Origin: Seiridium cupressi
Taxonomy: Eukaryota; Ascomycota; Sordariomycetes; Amphisphaeriales; Sporocadaceae
Length of the DNA: 64,000 bases
Direction of reading: 5' to 3'
Assembly (NCBI GenBank): GCA_036674765.1
Contig: JARVKI010000081.1
Location: 62,001 to 126,000, forward strand
Below, in pieces: positions 11,096-24,700 of this stretch. Positions within the stretch are counted from its first letter, which is position 1. Every line of letters begins with the position of its first letter. Below the pieces are notes generated by a model, which saw only the letters and a list, made by a program, of their open reading frames with translations, was not told the origin of the DNA and did no database searches. A program made the position numbers and the translations under genes.

Positions 11096-13181
11096 GTCAC
11101 GCGACCTGTGCAGCCTCTCCTTCATTTTGGCATGATTAGAGTGGCTCTACTTGCATTATGTGAGTGGTAACCATGAGGGGTGGTGATATCGTAATATATA
11201 AGGTTCAATGACTGGTATATAAAGGTAAATGGAAGGGTCAACCCGAATCCGATGTTGTAATATAATATTAATTCAATTGCATTTAATAATAACCATTATT
11301 AAATCAAGCAAGGTGGTTTTCCTTTACTTTTCAACCACATCTTCAATCCCTCGAGCATAGTTTGGCTTGACGCCGCACCATGACCCAGCTGCATGGCCAG
11401 ACACTTACATTATGGCCCCTATCCTGCCAGTCAGGGTTGACTGTGATAATAAATAATTAGCACCACTAAGCTAGGGTCGACTCCAACAACTGGTTTACGG
11501 AGTTGGCCCACAGGGCTATTCTGATCAGGGTGTGCCTCAGTGGAGGCGCCGATGTAAAGCTGACGTTTCAGGATGCGAGCTAAATGCTATCCTGCAACCA
11601 CACAGGCGAAGCATAGCGTTGCTGCCTGCACCTGAATCTGCAACTGGGCGTACACAAGACATTTCGGCGCAGTTTTTGCAATCACCGGTCCTAATCGTTG
11701 CTTGCTTTGTCGTTGTATGAACTCACTATATGCCATCTAGAAGGATCGCCTTATGCATAGCCAATTGAATTACCTCCCGCCCTAGCCGTCTTTGACATTT
11801 TTGACCTAAAGGGGTAGAGTCAATTAGATGGCTACAGGTACTCTCGATCGTAAGCCAAAAAAAGCTGGATAGAAAATCAAACCTGCATGATGGTTCCAGC
11901 TCTATGAAGATGGAGAGTATGTCTGTGACACTATCAAGGTCACCCAATCCTCGACGGAGCTCTAACGACTCTCATATGGGTGACGTTTTACATGGAATGG
12001 TCATCAGTGGAGGTATCTGGCCACTTATTCCGACAGCATCACGCCACAAGAAATCGACATTGTCCGGTTGATGTATTACCTTTCTATGAGCATTACTCAC
12101 AGAGTCAGACAAAGGTGCAGCTCGTTGTCGGGCCCTTACCGAAGGGCAGAAATGAATAGTATTGATTGGAGTTCGAGACTTGTACATGACAGCTTCAAAA
12201 GGTCTTCTCGGTGACTTCGAGATGGGGACTTTCAAGCAATGTGCGAAATCATCGCAGAAATAACTAGAAGTCTGCAAGCCCAATGATTGACCGCCTCATT
12301 CCACCCACCAGCTGCATGCAAAACGATGAAATCTGTCGGACACATTTGAAACCAGGGGTGGGAAATGGCCAAAATGATTCGCCCAGGTAATAGAAAACCA
12401 CAGATTGTGTCCTGTGCTTGTTGATCCAGTGGACCTCTCATTTCATAGCTTTCAAAATATTGTCTTCCCTATCCATGATTGGGTAGAAGCCAGACACAAT
12501 CTAACATCGTCTCGCAGCGGATTGGCACAGAGATCGGAGATATTCCTCTCAGTTGGCTCGAGGTCAAGACCATTGAGGGAATAGTTAGTGTCATACTTGT
12601 TCGTTTATAGAGTAAATACGTGAGCTGAATATCACAAGCGTCCAACTGCAATGCACGGGTGTGTACTGTGAAGAAATGTCATGCACGGGCCACTTGAGTA
12701 CATGCGCTCGAGAACAAGGGGGCAGCTACGCCAGCTGTAGCCAGATGGTGGCAGCCGCAGTACTGCAAAGTTCAATATGCTAATTAAGGTTGCTGGCCCC
12801 ACATGATCAGTCATTCATAGAGAATAGTGTAGCGAGTTGATATTTTCATCTTCCACTTTCAACTTTCAAGCTAGCAGCTGTGGTTTGGGCTGTCCTGGTC
12901 GGTAAAGACCTCGGCTTGAGCTCATTTTCCAACTAGGCGGGTGACAACTGCCGTAGTAACCCCGCATGCTAAAACTGGGTTATGTATACATCCCAGGATA
13001 AATGAGGAGTGCATATGGCACGAATTCAGCTTAGCGTGACCTGGGGAGCGTGGCAATGTGATCTCCCCTCGAGGTCCAGCTCTCGACAGCCACGGGTCAA
13101 GACAACCAGAATCACGCCGTTTCGAGTGGACCGAGAGAACCTATCCTACATTCCCACTCCTAACTTTGGACCGCTCCAACC
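11096..13181. other. Long intergenic region; possible unrecognised gene remnant
   Basis: About 2.1 kb between tyrosinase and MFS gene. The first 250 bases are AT-rich and probably hold the tyrosinase terminator. On the minus strand, 11990-12620 has pieces with coding-like composition (for example LDLEPTERNISDLCANPLRD and RTPINTIHFCPSVR), but they change frame and contain stops. I could not match them to a family. Confidence 0.4.
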
Positions 13182-15439
13182 ATGGCTAATAACGACGATA
13201 AGGCCCATCCCGGGTCCGGACAAGAGACTGAAGTGGGCGTCAGCCACCACGAGCACGGTAACATCGTGCCCTTGGCGGAGGAAGCTCGGCAAGGAGTTAT
13301 ACGCATTGATCTCGGCTGGCGATCCTGGGTCAGTAAGAATCTCGGGACACCACTGATACCAGAATTGACTTGTTCGGTAGCTTGTTGTCTTCATCACCTG
13401 TTTCGCGTAAGAGTTACTATCTATGTGTAGCCGGGTCATTGATCAGTATGCTGACTGCTTCATCCCAGAATTATGGCGCAAGTCTTTGTTGTCGTTGCAG
13501 CTGGGTATATATGGCCCTCTTTCATTCTGTTATAATCTCGAGCACCGGCAGGAAGATTGATAGCCTGAAGTCTGGACACGGTGGCCAGGGAACTTTCTAA
13601 ATCCTTACTGATACGTGTCTTGGTAGATCTGTCATAGCGTTCATTATTCGAGATCTGGGCAGTCCATCTCTCGCTGGCTGGGTAATACAGGTAAGTGTCT
13701 CCATCTATGATGGTGGAGGTTGAATGAGTAACGTCAATTCCAGGGTCCATTGCTTATGCAGAGTGTACTCTCCCCCATAGTGGGACGGCTATCGGACGTA
13801 TTGAATAGAAAGTATCTGGCCTCATTACCGCCCTTGATTGCTTTTGCGGGCGCCGTGGTATCAGCAAAGGCAACATCGATGAGCATGCTCATCGGCGGAG
13901 GCATACTCATCGGTACCACTCTTTCAACAATTGCAATTGTCCAAGCCATTCCCTCCGAGATCCTTCCCTTGAAGTATCGGGCCTTGGCCAACGGCTTTGC
14001 GTATATGGGAGGTGCCATAGGTGGACTGTAAGTTCTGTTCGCATGTTCTTAAGGCTACACTAATTGGAGATACAGTCTGGGCGTCCTTTCCTCCGGTGCT
14101 TTAACGAATATTGATGCGGGTGGCTGGCGGTATATTTTCTGGCTCCAGGCTGCTTTTCATCTCATTACTTCAATGGGGCTGATGTGCTTCTATTGGCCTC
14201 AGGAACACACAGAATACCCTAAGATGACCTTGAGAGACTACGTATGGGCTTGTGATCCTGTAGGGTCATTTTTGTTTCTCTGCGCAACTACATTGATGCT
14301 TCTCGCGCTGGACTGGGCTTCTGGGGACTACGCTTGGTCGAGCGCGACAGTGAGTGCACCACTTACGATCGGCATTGTACTACTTGTTCTCTTTTTCATC
14401 TATGGTAAGTTGCTAGTCTACTGCTTCGGCCCTATTCCACGACTGACCACTTTCTTCGTGACTGCAGAATGGAAAGGTCGTGCGGATGGACTAGTGGCGC
14501 ACGTATTCTTTCACGAAAATCTCAATTTTTTCCTCAGTGTTTTCGCTTTCGCGGTTGAAGGGTGGATATTTTACAGTGCTTTTAATTCTATAACGCCGCA
14601 ATTGATCCTGAACCTTGGGTTTGAGGACAACGCGTGGAGCATCTCCGTACGGCAGCTTTCGACGCAGTTACCTACCCTCCTTACCAGCATACCTATTACT
14701 CTGTAAGTGTGATACGAGAAGCGTGCAATGACTTCTCGAATTATATGCTAATAGCCCTAGGTATGCCACTAGGTTTAAAGACTTGAAATCCCCCCTTCTT
14801 GTGACGTTCACCCTCTTCCTTGTGGTGTAAGTATAGACTGAGTCCATGTGTATCCGCTGTAACTAATGATGATTCCCAAGAACCATATGCTATGCTACAA
14901 TTCAGCCTTCTTGGAATAGAGCTCAAATAGCCTTCAATGTGTTAGCGGGTATGGGCCAGTCTGGGCCGCTGACTCTCCTCGTGGCGTGCATTCAGTTCAC
15001 TGCACCTCATGCTTACCTCTCCACAGCCACTGGCCTAGCATTTTCAGCGCGAGCCATTGGTGGTGCATTCGGCTCGGCTGTCTTGAATGCCATCATTAAT
15101 GGAAGACTAAGCACACAGTACGCGCCTGCAGTGACGGCAGCTGCGACAGGTGCCGGCCTTCCGGAAAGCAGTGTTGCGCAGCTCTTGGAGTCGTTAAGCT
15201 CTGGCCAACTCGACGACGGCATTGCAGGCGCGACTCCTCAAGTCTGGTCAGCGGCGCTCGATGCAAGTCGATGGGAATATGCCCATGCATATCGACTAGC
15301 TTGGGCGAGTATTATACCATTTGTGGTTTTGGCTATTGCGGCTATTGCTTACTTGAAGGGTGTGAAGGACCTTATGACGGAAAAGGTTGAGGCTACCGTG
15401 GAGCACGTCACGAAAGAAGAGAAAACTGTCGTGGCTTGA
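13182..15439 (+). CDS. MFS efflux pump, fungal trichothecene efflux (TRI12) type
   Basis: Nine exons join exactly to 581 residues: 13182-13328, 13381-13406, 13469-13504, 13627-13690, 13744-14027, 14076-14404, 14468-14702, 14761-14826 and 14881-15439. The 14-TM DHA2-like fold is clear. SLAGWVIQGPLLMQSVLSPI precedes GRLSDVLNRKYLAS, the family's loop 2-3 motif; GFAYMGGAIGGLLGVLSSG and GGWRYIFWLQAAFH follow. Late segments include FSARAIGGAFGSAVLNAI. The start is the ATG directly before a hydrophilic N-terminal tail with DLGWRSWLVVFITCFA at TM1. Such plasma-membrane transporters export toxic metabolites or siderophores by proton antiport. The first four introns are clustered within about 420 bases, which hides the N-terminus from simple ORF finding. 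The substrate is unknown. Confidence 0.93.
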
Positions 15440-17167
15440 TGCGGAGTTCGTAGTCACTATGGAATAGCGTTGTCAGAGGCTCGTGGTCAGAGAAGCGTGT
15501 GCGACAATCGGTGACGCAAGGACCGTCCACGGTATGGACAGGCGCCTTTCGTCTGTAGGAAAGGATGCTGACAATCACTGTTCCCCGAACAAACCAGATT
15601 TGTTGTTTGCTAGAAAATACTGAAGAACCTCAATGAACATGATCACCGAGTCTGTACACCATCATCCAACTACAACCCTCAGCCTTTTCTTTCCCAGTCC
15701 CACTGCTTCGTCTCTGTGGGGGTTTGCCTGAGTCAATGAAGCATTTCTCCGAGTATGCCAATTTAAAAATCACATCCCATTTGCGTGGTAGGCCTTGAGA
15801 GATGTAGTTTCTACCAGCTCCAGGGAACCTGTGCTTCATTCACACTTTTCGAGGAATCCGGATGTCTCAGCTTCGTTCTATGAAGATGTACATACACATC
15901 GACGAAGAATTTGAATGTGTCTCCGGACTAAGATTGAAAGATATTGTTGTTAAGTTCTATAGACCTACTCCTCTCAATCGCGACGTAGAATCTCGTCTAC
16001 CGAGTTGGGAGAAATATACAGACAACTGGCGGTTCAAAGATGCTCTATTGAACAAGTAGGGCAAGTATGGGACAGGCAACTTTGTACTTGAGACTTCAAA
16101 AGAGATCTCCGCATTGCAGCTAGACTAACCCCGGCACAATGATGGTGAATATGTCAAATGGCCCTATCATGGAATCGAAAATGGTCACAACATCTCGATT
16201 CGCCTCCATTACATACGGGTCTCAGGTCTGCCATGGCACGCGTTCTTGGCGTTCTTAAGGGGTTCCACGCCCGTGTCTACAATGTAGTCTAGTCCCCAAC
16301 CTCGGGGTACAACGTCGTTAGCGACCCACAAACTAGTGCTAGTCCTACGAGGCAAAGGGTTGGGAATCCGTCCCTTTGAGAATCACTTGTACCTAGGTAT
16401 GTGTGAAATGTCTTCATCTAAGGTAGACAAGAATCTCTAGGGCTAGCACCAGTTATTGTTAGTCAATAGTCGAGGTTGGAAGCCAGAAAAGGGGGGACGG
16501 TGGTACTCATCACTAAGAGAGCATACCTCACACCAACACAAAGACTCATTTGATGCCAAGTTAAGCATCTGGAAAGATTGTAAGATATCTTATAATTAGG
16601 CTGGGATTTATTGTACGATAGACTGGCAGTACGAAAGAAGTGTTTCACAAACAATGGCACTGGAAGATGTCTAAATTCCACTTTTGGTCACTAACTCCAT
16701 AAAAGGCGGAACGCCCAATCAAACTGCTGGCTACAGCCCACCACCGACTTGGCACTCTTCTAATTAATCGATAATAGTGCAGGCTGATTAAGGCACCTTC
16801 AATCATTGCTTTCGCATCGGGCCAAGCGCCCCACCCCCCGCCCCCTCTTTCCCACTGTCTTGGGCACGATGAAATGAAATTTATTAAATAAAGCTGTGCA
16901 ATAAGCTTTCAATTAAGCTCCTTGTAATTGCAAGGGGTTATATCCTGGGCGCCCCCCCCCCCCGTCGTCTACTATTACCCAGGGGTAAAGCACTGTACTT
17001 CAATAGTATAAGCTTGGAAGGAGACAGGCCCTGAACCTAGAATAGGCACCCAAGCCAGCATTAGGATATATGTAGAAATATCGTCCTATCTGAAGTAGCT
17101 ACAAGACCTGAGCTGTTTTTTGCACCGTGGCGTTCTCTATTATCCATCAGTCCATTCGCACTTGAAG
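15440..17167. other. Intergenic, with an isolated short ORF and a poly-C tract
   Basis: Contains a 65-codon ORF at 15862-16059 with coding-like sequence (MYIHIDEEFECVSGLRLKD) but no family match, and a 12-C homopolymer at 16952-16963 inside a C-rich stretch. I see no further gene. Confidence 0.45.
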
Positions 17168-18382
17168 ATGAGAGCAACCATTTCGCCTGTGCATCTTCGT
17201 CTGCTGGTGGTTTCTGCAGCCACGATTACAGGCGTGGAAGGCTTAAAATGCTGCCCGAATCCGCCCAATCTACTTCCAGAGCCGCGTGGCCAAAACCTCC
17301 GGGTTCCTTAGTTTTTTTTCCATTGAAAGGAAACTAGACAAATGACCTTTAAAGTAATAAAATCGCTTCAAAACTACTCCATTAAATATTCAAAATTGTT
17401 TGTAGAACCATCCCAAACTTTTTGGAACGATTTTTGTGTGATTTTTTCTTTTTTTCAAATAGCAAAAGATTAAGGAGCCAGGAGAATTTTGGTCACGCAA
17501 GTATGCCTCGGGCTCGTCTTCTTCTAGCTTAACAATTTCACCCTCAGGGTCCAGTACGCTGCACTTTGCATCAACAACAGAAAGTATCACACCTACCTCC
17601 ATCATCAACACTCATATAGGCTCATCGGTATCTCAAAGCTATTTAACATCGAGCGGTCGCCAACGAGAGACATCTACGGAAAACAGTGGAAACTCATCCG
17701 CACCATCAAGCCGATCGGCTTCCGACACACATTGTGTTTCAATTACGAGGTCCGATTTTGTAATATCGAGCACAAGTATAAGTTCTATTTCAATATCAAG
17801 CACAACGAACACATACAAAGCTTCTGAAGCTTCGCCTACTACAACGGAGTCTTTATTATTGTCTACGGCAATATCATCACCACCATTGAATCTTCAATAC
17901 TATCGTCGTCTTCGTCATCCGTACCATCGCTCTCTTCAGAACTTTCCAGTTCCGCATCATCGAGTATCAGTCATTCTATATCACCATTGTCCACAGTTAA
18001 TGCCGCAGATTATACTTATTATGAGGTCAGTCTGCCGGTCTCTTTCACGACGACCCTGGCCGGTTCCGAGACTCCAACCACAACTGAGATTTATTCCATT
18101 ACTGAGACATCCATACCTTCCTGATTTCTAGACTCGACAGATTTCGACCAAACATTCAAGATCACAATCAACGATGGCACTTGCCTGATCCCCAAGGACG
18201 GCCTCATCGGCGTTCTCCAGTCAAGTGGCTCCCCCCACCATGGAAGCGAAGATGAGCCAGAAGATCCGACCGTGGCGCCAGAAAATGAGGAATACTACAA
18301 CAATCTGCTAACGTACAGCTTCCAGGACACCGCTGGCGGCCCAAGCGGTTCCTACGATATGTCACTGTCGTTGATAGGGTGA
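17168..18382 (+). pseudogene. Ser/Thr-rich secreted or wall protein, interrupted
   Basis: A possible start at 17168 encodes a hydrophobic leader (MRATISPVHLRLLVVSAATI). From 17560 the plus strand has a long Ser/Thr-rich reading (for example FVISSTSISSISISSTTNTY). Near 17880 the frame changes by one base to SSILSSSSSSVPSLSSELSS. That frame reaches a TGA at 18121-18123 and continues in the same frame with FKITINDGTCLIPKDGLIGV and a stop at 18380-18382. The composition is that of a GPI/wall-type fungal surface protein, with a short folded C-terminal piece. One frameshift and one in-frame stop argue for decay. An unrecognised intron could explain one of them but not, as far as I can fit, both. 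Confidence 0.45.
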
Positions 18383-21300
18383 TATACCACATAGCTCATC
18401 AGCATCATAGGCGAGAATTCGGATGGAATATAGGGATACGGGCCTTGCCCTTTTACAGTTGTTACATCTGCTGATAAGTTCAGTTACACTGTTGAAGTTT
18501 GAATTCGACGTTTTTAGGAATAATGAAGACGGGATATTTCACAACATCCTATATCTCGACAAGACTTGTAATTAGAGAAGAAGTGTTAGTTTCTTTTTTG
18601 TGTATTTGCTTAGTTACCGGATTGTAAGGCACGGTATTGATGTCATTACGTTGCAACCCGTCATTATGCCAAGATCCCACCGGTTAGCCGCCGCCATAAT
18701 GCTTTTAAACTTGTTTTGCCATGCCATCCTCGAAGTAGCTTTTTTCCAAGTGCTCGCAATTCTTATATATCTATTTATACGCAGCCGGGTAGTATTATTA
18801 TATCGTCTCGACATATCTTTAATAAATCTACCATTTCTTCGTTTAAATAATATAAAAAATAAAGGCGGTTTAATATTTCTTTATTTATTAAATCACTATA
18901 GGTGCCTTAATAGTTAGAAATATAATACATGCAATTAACATACATTTTATAATCGATTATGTACCCGTAGTTAGTATGTTTAACTTCAATGGAGAGACCA
19001 GCAGGGGAAGCGTGACGAATAATATACAACCATTAAATCAGTTATATTTGATTTGACATTGCTGAGATTAGGAAAACCGTTTTACAGAAGAATGGTCTCG
19101 TATCTAGGTTCGGGATGCTGCCCTAATGAAAGGAGTACAATTGTGGAGACTGCACATATGGATCGTTACGAATCTTGTCAAGCAGATCTATGCCGACCAT
19201 GGATCTAGAGATGCCAATTTGGAAAATCCTGATCATGTTTAATTCAACCAAGTTTACTCGATAATTTACTTTACGGCTCCAGCAGCACGAATTCTCACAC
19301 GGCAGGGTAAGTACTCAACAATGGTAAGAGGTGGTGCATTCATCTCAGAATCCCGCTTGATTTTACGAGCATACATATGTCTTACTAGCTCTTCTGGGGA
19401 TTTTAATCGTTGACATCTTATCATACTGAAAACTGTGCCCTCGCCGACCAAGTCGAAAGTCTTTCAGGTGGCGAGCGGTGCTCCATGATTCGGGCGGACG
19501 TCTAAAGAAGACCTCTAAAAGGCTGCCAGTCAAGAAGCGCTGGAACTGTGGAATAGTTTTCGCTCTGAAGGAAGTGAAGGCTTCATATCAAATACCAGGT
19601 CCGTCAGCTATGGATTGTTGGTATCTGAATGACATCTGTGGATTTCTGCAGGACGAGACACGTTATTGGGCAGGGTTGGTTCACGTATTCAAGGACTGGC
19701 TGGCAGCAAAATGAGTATGAAGGGGGTTTGATTGAGCTCACTATTTCCTCATGGAAATCGGCGGGATCTGCCCGAATTGCTGTGGCTTACGCCACACCGC
19801 CACCACAGCTACCCGGATCAGACGAGGCAGTTCCCGCTTTACTGGGGACTGTACAGGGATATTTCACGGAATACACCCCTGATAAAACAACTACTAGTAC
19901 TGGGGGACGTCTATGTAGGACGCGGGATGACGGGACCGAGCGGGCGGAAGCTTGGTCCGGCTCGCGTCCGGCACAAACGTTGCTTCACTGGTCCCCGCTT
20001 CGCGTATCTAAGTACCACCCACCCACATGTCCTTCTGATGCGCAGATATTCCTGGATGCTGCTTGCTTCTTCTCACAAAGGTTTAAGATAGTTGAATGGC
20101 GTAGACTCGTGTTTCGCTGGATTTTGGTCTGTGCTTATCCGATCTTTTGTTACATTGGAAGGTCAAATGCGGGCATAGATGTCTCACGCAAATCCCTTGC
20201 ATGTCGGAACAGGTCAGAACCCTAGCACCAGATGTAACATTATACGGACGCGCGTTTTCCTAATACCATGCCTGAGTATGAGATTAGCATGCCCCTCGCA
20301 AGCAGACGAGAGCTTGTCGCAGTGGTTACTGGCTGCCCGTATCAGTCAAACCGATATAAGTGAGGAGAGGCATACTATTAAACCAGAGGGTCTGATTGAC
20401 GTGAAGGCTACTTCAAGTAGTGTGTCATGCAGTCACAAGCCTATCTACAGTCGCACCCATTGGGCAAATTATTCCCGGCTCATTCGCCCGGCCCGATCTC
20501 CCCAAAGTGAGGCACGGATGGTAGGTCAAGTGTCGTTGTAACTGGGATTGGGGTCACAAGTCGCTATTGTATCACGCTCGTCTACCTGCTGTCCAACCAC
20601 AGGCCACTTTCAGTGAGGTTTACCGGCAAAAATGTCAAAGCCAGAGTTCCATGGTTCTGTGGGACCACGAGACTGGAAGGAAAAAGTGAATCGCTTGTGG
20701 CTATTGCAGGCGAGGAACCGTCAGGAGGTCCGCACGGAAAGCTGCACACTTCTCTAAGCCGCACTGCTTTCGCGAGTATATAACTCAACAACGTAACTGA
20801 AATAAAATATTTTAAAAATAAGAGATTATATGACATAGAGTAATCAATCCAGATACGAGGATCAAAAGTTTTGCGATTTTTTCCTCGACTTTTGTCATTA
20901 ATATTCGTTTCAATTTCACCAAAATATGTGGGGCAGTGTGCATCTTTCCGTGCGGACCTCCTGCCGTCTCTTGAGGTAGCGTGAGCACGACAATCTTCGT
21001 CGATGTATGCACCAGTATGCACCCAATCATGCCCATACACCTGTCAAGAGTCTTGGCGAATGACTTCGAGATGACGGATGAAGGGCGAGGCATGGGCTAC
21101 ATGCACGTACGAAGTACCGTGGGCCACGGATTGGGCTGTGCCGAATCATGTTGAAAGCCGGTAAACGGAGATCCCAATCACAGCGCCGTCGGCTAGAACC
21201 TTTCGAACCAGGGACCAGTCCAAATGGGCCCAACCACGCGGTTTGTCAGGGGTTCACATGCGTAACGGTATGAAGGATTGTCAAAAGGCCCACATACCAG

Positions 21301-21791
21301 CATCGGGACTACCACGTCAAAATCCTACTGGACCACTTGTGGCCCCAGCCAATGACATATACCCTGTATGAGCTCCGCTATCCTGGTAGCGAGCGGGCCA
21401 CATGCTTTAGCAGTGCTCATATCCCTACTGTTTGTGTCCACGCCTGCTCTCCATATCGTACCACTTGGCCGCTAGTACATAATACCTAAGGGGGTTCTTT
21501 CGACAATTGCAATTTTGTGGGTCGAAGAAAATCAATTCATGGTTCCGAAGCGCATCCACCATTTTTACCCACTAGGAAAGTGACCAATCAGTAGTGCCAG
21601 TTTGAACATCCCAAAATTTGTTGCGGTATGGCACAACGTCCCTAGCCGGATCGATTGCGCAACGTGATGTGTATTGAGAGACACCACGGATGTTCTATAT
21701 ACATACAGGTGAGGAATGAGGACTCTGATCTTTCTATCAGTCGTTTGAACTGTAGAGCCTGAGTCACATCGAGCCTTTGGAACGAGAAGCC
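18383..21791. other. Long gene-poor region with AT-rich block and inverted repeat
   Basis: About 3.4 kb upstream of the NLR-like gene. 18,750-19,000 is strongly AT-rich. 19,470-20,540 contains open frames up to about 200 codons, but with no recognisable motifs and two overlapping frames open at once. A 28-bp inverted repeat is annotated separately. The last 200 bases should hold the NLR-like promoter. Confidence 0.45.
20722..20963. repeat. 28-bp inverted repeat around an AT-rich core
   Basis: The arm at 20722-20749 (caggaggtccgcacggaaag followed by ctgcacac) is repeated as its reverse complement at 20936-20963, with one mismatch in 28. The arms enclose 186 bases, AT-rich in the middle (20790-20900). 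This is the shape of a small non-autonomous inverted-repeat element or a strong hairpin. No target-site duplication is obvious at its edges. Confidence 0.75.
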
Positions 21792-24700
21792 ATGAAGAGG
21801 ATTCGAGAGACACTGGCAAGGCTTGCCCGCTCCTCTGGATCTCCGTCGCAGGATTCGGATCACTCGTCAAATCTCTCACTACGGACCGAGAAAACTGAGA
21901 GCCGAAAAAGCCTCGACAGCTCTCGCAGCGAGAGCTTGAACCTCACCCGAGATGCAATTGGTCCGTTGGTTTTGATTGATACAGCCGAGAGCCATGAGTC
22001 AGGGGTCGATGTTGTATTTGTTCACGGTCTCTATGGCCATCGGGTTCAGACTGTGGGTAACATCTATCCTCCATACAATGCAACGAGTCACGAACGCACT
22101 CTAGTCTGCCTGGAGGGGAACTTGCGCATATGCTTTTAAATGAGCAAAATAAGACATCGCTGACGCCCTATGTCGCAGTGGAACAAATCGGGTGTATTAT
22201 GGCCACGGGATTTCTTGTCAAAGGACTTGCCTCCTTCTAGGATCATCACGTGGGGTTACGCTCCTCCTATGGCCAACACTAACACCTTCTCAGACATGGC
22301 CGAGCGACTGCTGAGCGATGTATCGAAGCTGCGTTCTGTAGCAACGCGTCCCATCATCTTCGTCGGCCACGGGCTAGGTGGATTGATCATCAAGGAGGCA
22401 CTTGTCACAGCCGCCATGTCGCGGATCTTCGGCACTCATCATGAGCTAGGTAACGTCTACCCAAGCACGATTGGGGTTCTCTTTCTTGGAACGCCCCATG
22501 TTGGTAGTGGGAGGCAAAGCTTAGGAGACGTCATTGCAGCAACGGCTCAGATCGCACCCCAGATGCCTAATAAACAACTACTTCAATTGATACGGGATAG
22601 ATCGGAGATGTTCGAGAATCAACGTGACTCATTCGTCATGATATCAAGAGATATTCCAGTCATATGTGTCAGAGAAACACTGCCGACACCCATGGGATAT
22701 GTATTTCGCCGTCCCACCCTCATTCTCCCGTGTCGCAATGACTAAGTGGTCTGTAGATGGTACCGACGCTATCGTCCGCATACGACGGCCACAAGGTCCT
22801 CATAGAAGATGTTCATGCCCATCATCATGACCTTTCCAAGTTCGCTAACAGGCAGGATGCCGGGTATAAGCAAATAAAAGATCACATAGCAAAGCTTTCA
22901 TCAGGTCCATCTCCAGAAGGTAAAATTCGAGCCCTGCAGCTGCCGCAATGGTTCTGGAATAACTTACATGAAAGCAGAATTAACGGCAAGGGCATCGAGA
23001 AACCAACGTGAGTTCAAGCCGTCCAGTCAAAGCCTTGTCTGTTGCTGACCTTGGGAAAGAAATACTGGATGCCTTGTATTTCGACACCATACGGGACAGG
23101 GAGGAGCGTATCGACGAGGCCTATGGCAAAACCTGTGAATGGGTCCTTACTGCCGCGAATGATGATGAATCGCCATCTCTCTGGCACGAATGGCTAGACA
23201 GCTCCAAAGATGCCATTTTCTGGATGAGCGGCAAGGCCGGTTCCGGCAAATCGACCGTGATGAAGTATGCGTACCACAGCGAGGAAACTAAGAACCGATT
23301 GAAGAAGTGGGCAAACGGTGGTGATCTCATGATGGCTGCCGCCTTTCTCTTCGAAGCAGGGAGTCAGATCCAGAAGTCCCGTGAGGGTATCCTGCGCAGC
23401 ATCCTCTGGCAAATACTAAGCCCGAGACCTGAGTTGATATACACGGCGTTTCCTACCTACTTTGGGTGTTCATGGCCACCGGACGAACCATTCAATACCG
23501 TTACAAACCTCACCCAGGGCTTTTATTCCTTGTTTGCGAAGCAGTCGCAGTCAATGAAGCTTTGTATCTTTCTCGATGGTCTGGATGAATATCGCTTGAT
23601 GGATCGCAGGGACTGTTATAACGACGAGGATCTTGCACTGATATACGATACCGAAGACGGAGATGCGGGGCTAGGATCCAGCAGATGGATTACGGACGCG
23701 CACAAGGACATTGCTCAGCTCATCAACGAATTCGGCAGCAAAAAGGACAGTTTCAAGATTTGTGTCACGAGTAGGGAGTTGCCTGTGTTCGAAGAAGCAT
23801 TCGCCGACGCCCCAAGGTTACGGGTTCATCAACATTCGGACAAGTCCATTGCCCAGATATGCGCCGCCCGTTTAGAACAAGAGGTCCCAGGTCTTTCCCA
23901 CATCACATACGATCTTTGCGTTGATATAGCCGTAAGATCGCAAGGAGATATTCTTTGGGCTCGTCTGGTTGCAGATATGCTGATCTCACAGGGAACACTT
24001 CGTACTTTGAAGCAGACACTCGATTCACTGCCCCAACGCCTTGGCGGTTCAGACGGGCTGTATATGCACATGATAGCGGCATTAAAGCCTGAACAACAAA
24101 ACATCGCTTACAGGATATTCCGTCTGGTCATGAGGTCGATTCAGCCACCGTGCCTGATCACTCTGGCATTTGCGGAGGAAGGCTACTTGGTGAATCCAAA
24201 TTCTCAAGATCGCTCCTCCATGGGTAGGCTTAGGGCCTTCAATGACAAATCTCAGTCGAGGGATGTTAGAGACCTTGTAGTTGTGTGTCAGCAGATGAAG
24301 GATAAACTGAAGACCTCGTGCGCTGGTCTTTTGGAAGCTGAAGCTTCGCTGCAAGAGCTAGGCCAAAGGGTCGTATTCAGTAAGCAGCTCCGCAAAACCC
24401 CGCCTCCTGACTTTCTTCGATTGCCTTCATCTCCCTAGCATGATCCGTTCCAGGGTCCAACCGAAGTGGCCATATACCATATCTCATAACCAAGCATTGA
24501 CTGACCGGAAGCTCCTCAGTGCATCAAACAGCCAAAGAATTCGCCGGCCGCAAAGATGTTTGGGACAAGGTACATCACGCACCCTTCGACAACGTCACCG
24601 CAGACTTTTGTCTACTGAGCGGCTGTGTGAGGCATCTCCGATGTTTCGAGGCACTGCAACCAATCTGCTTGTGGCCTAATGTAGGGTTCAATACCGAAAC

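Noticed and set aside
16952..16963. Poly-C run as a regulatory switch
   Set aside because: No coding sequence or promoter nearby that a length change would affect.
19629..20225. 198-codon open frame on the plus strand
   Set aside because: A second long frame (19732-20091) overlaps it, the composition is not gene-like and no motif is visible.
23008..23059. Start of a separate NACHT gene at 23008
   Set aside because: The frame there opens with GTG, not ATG; an intron 22920-23059 with a ctgac branch site joins the NACHT exon in phase to the hydrolase exons.
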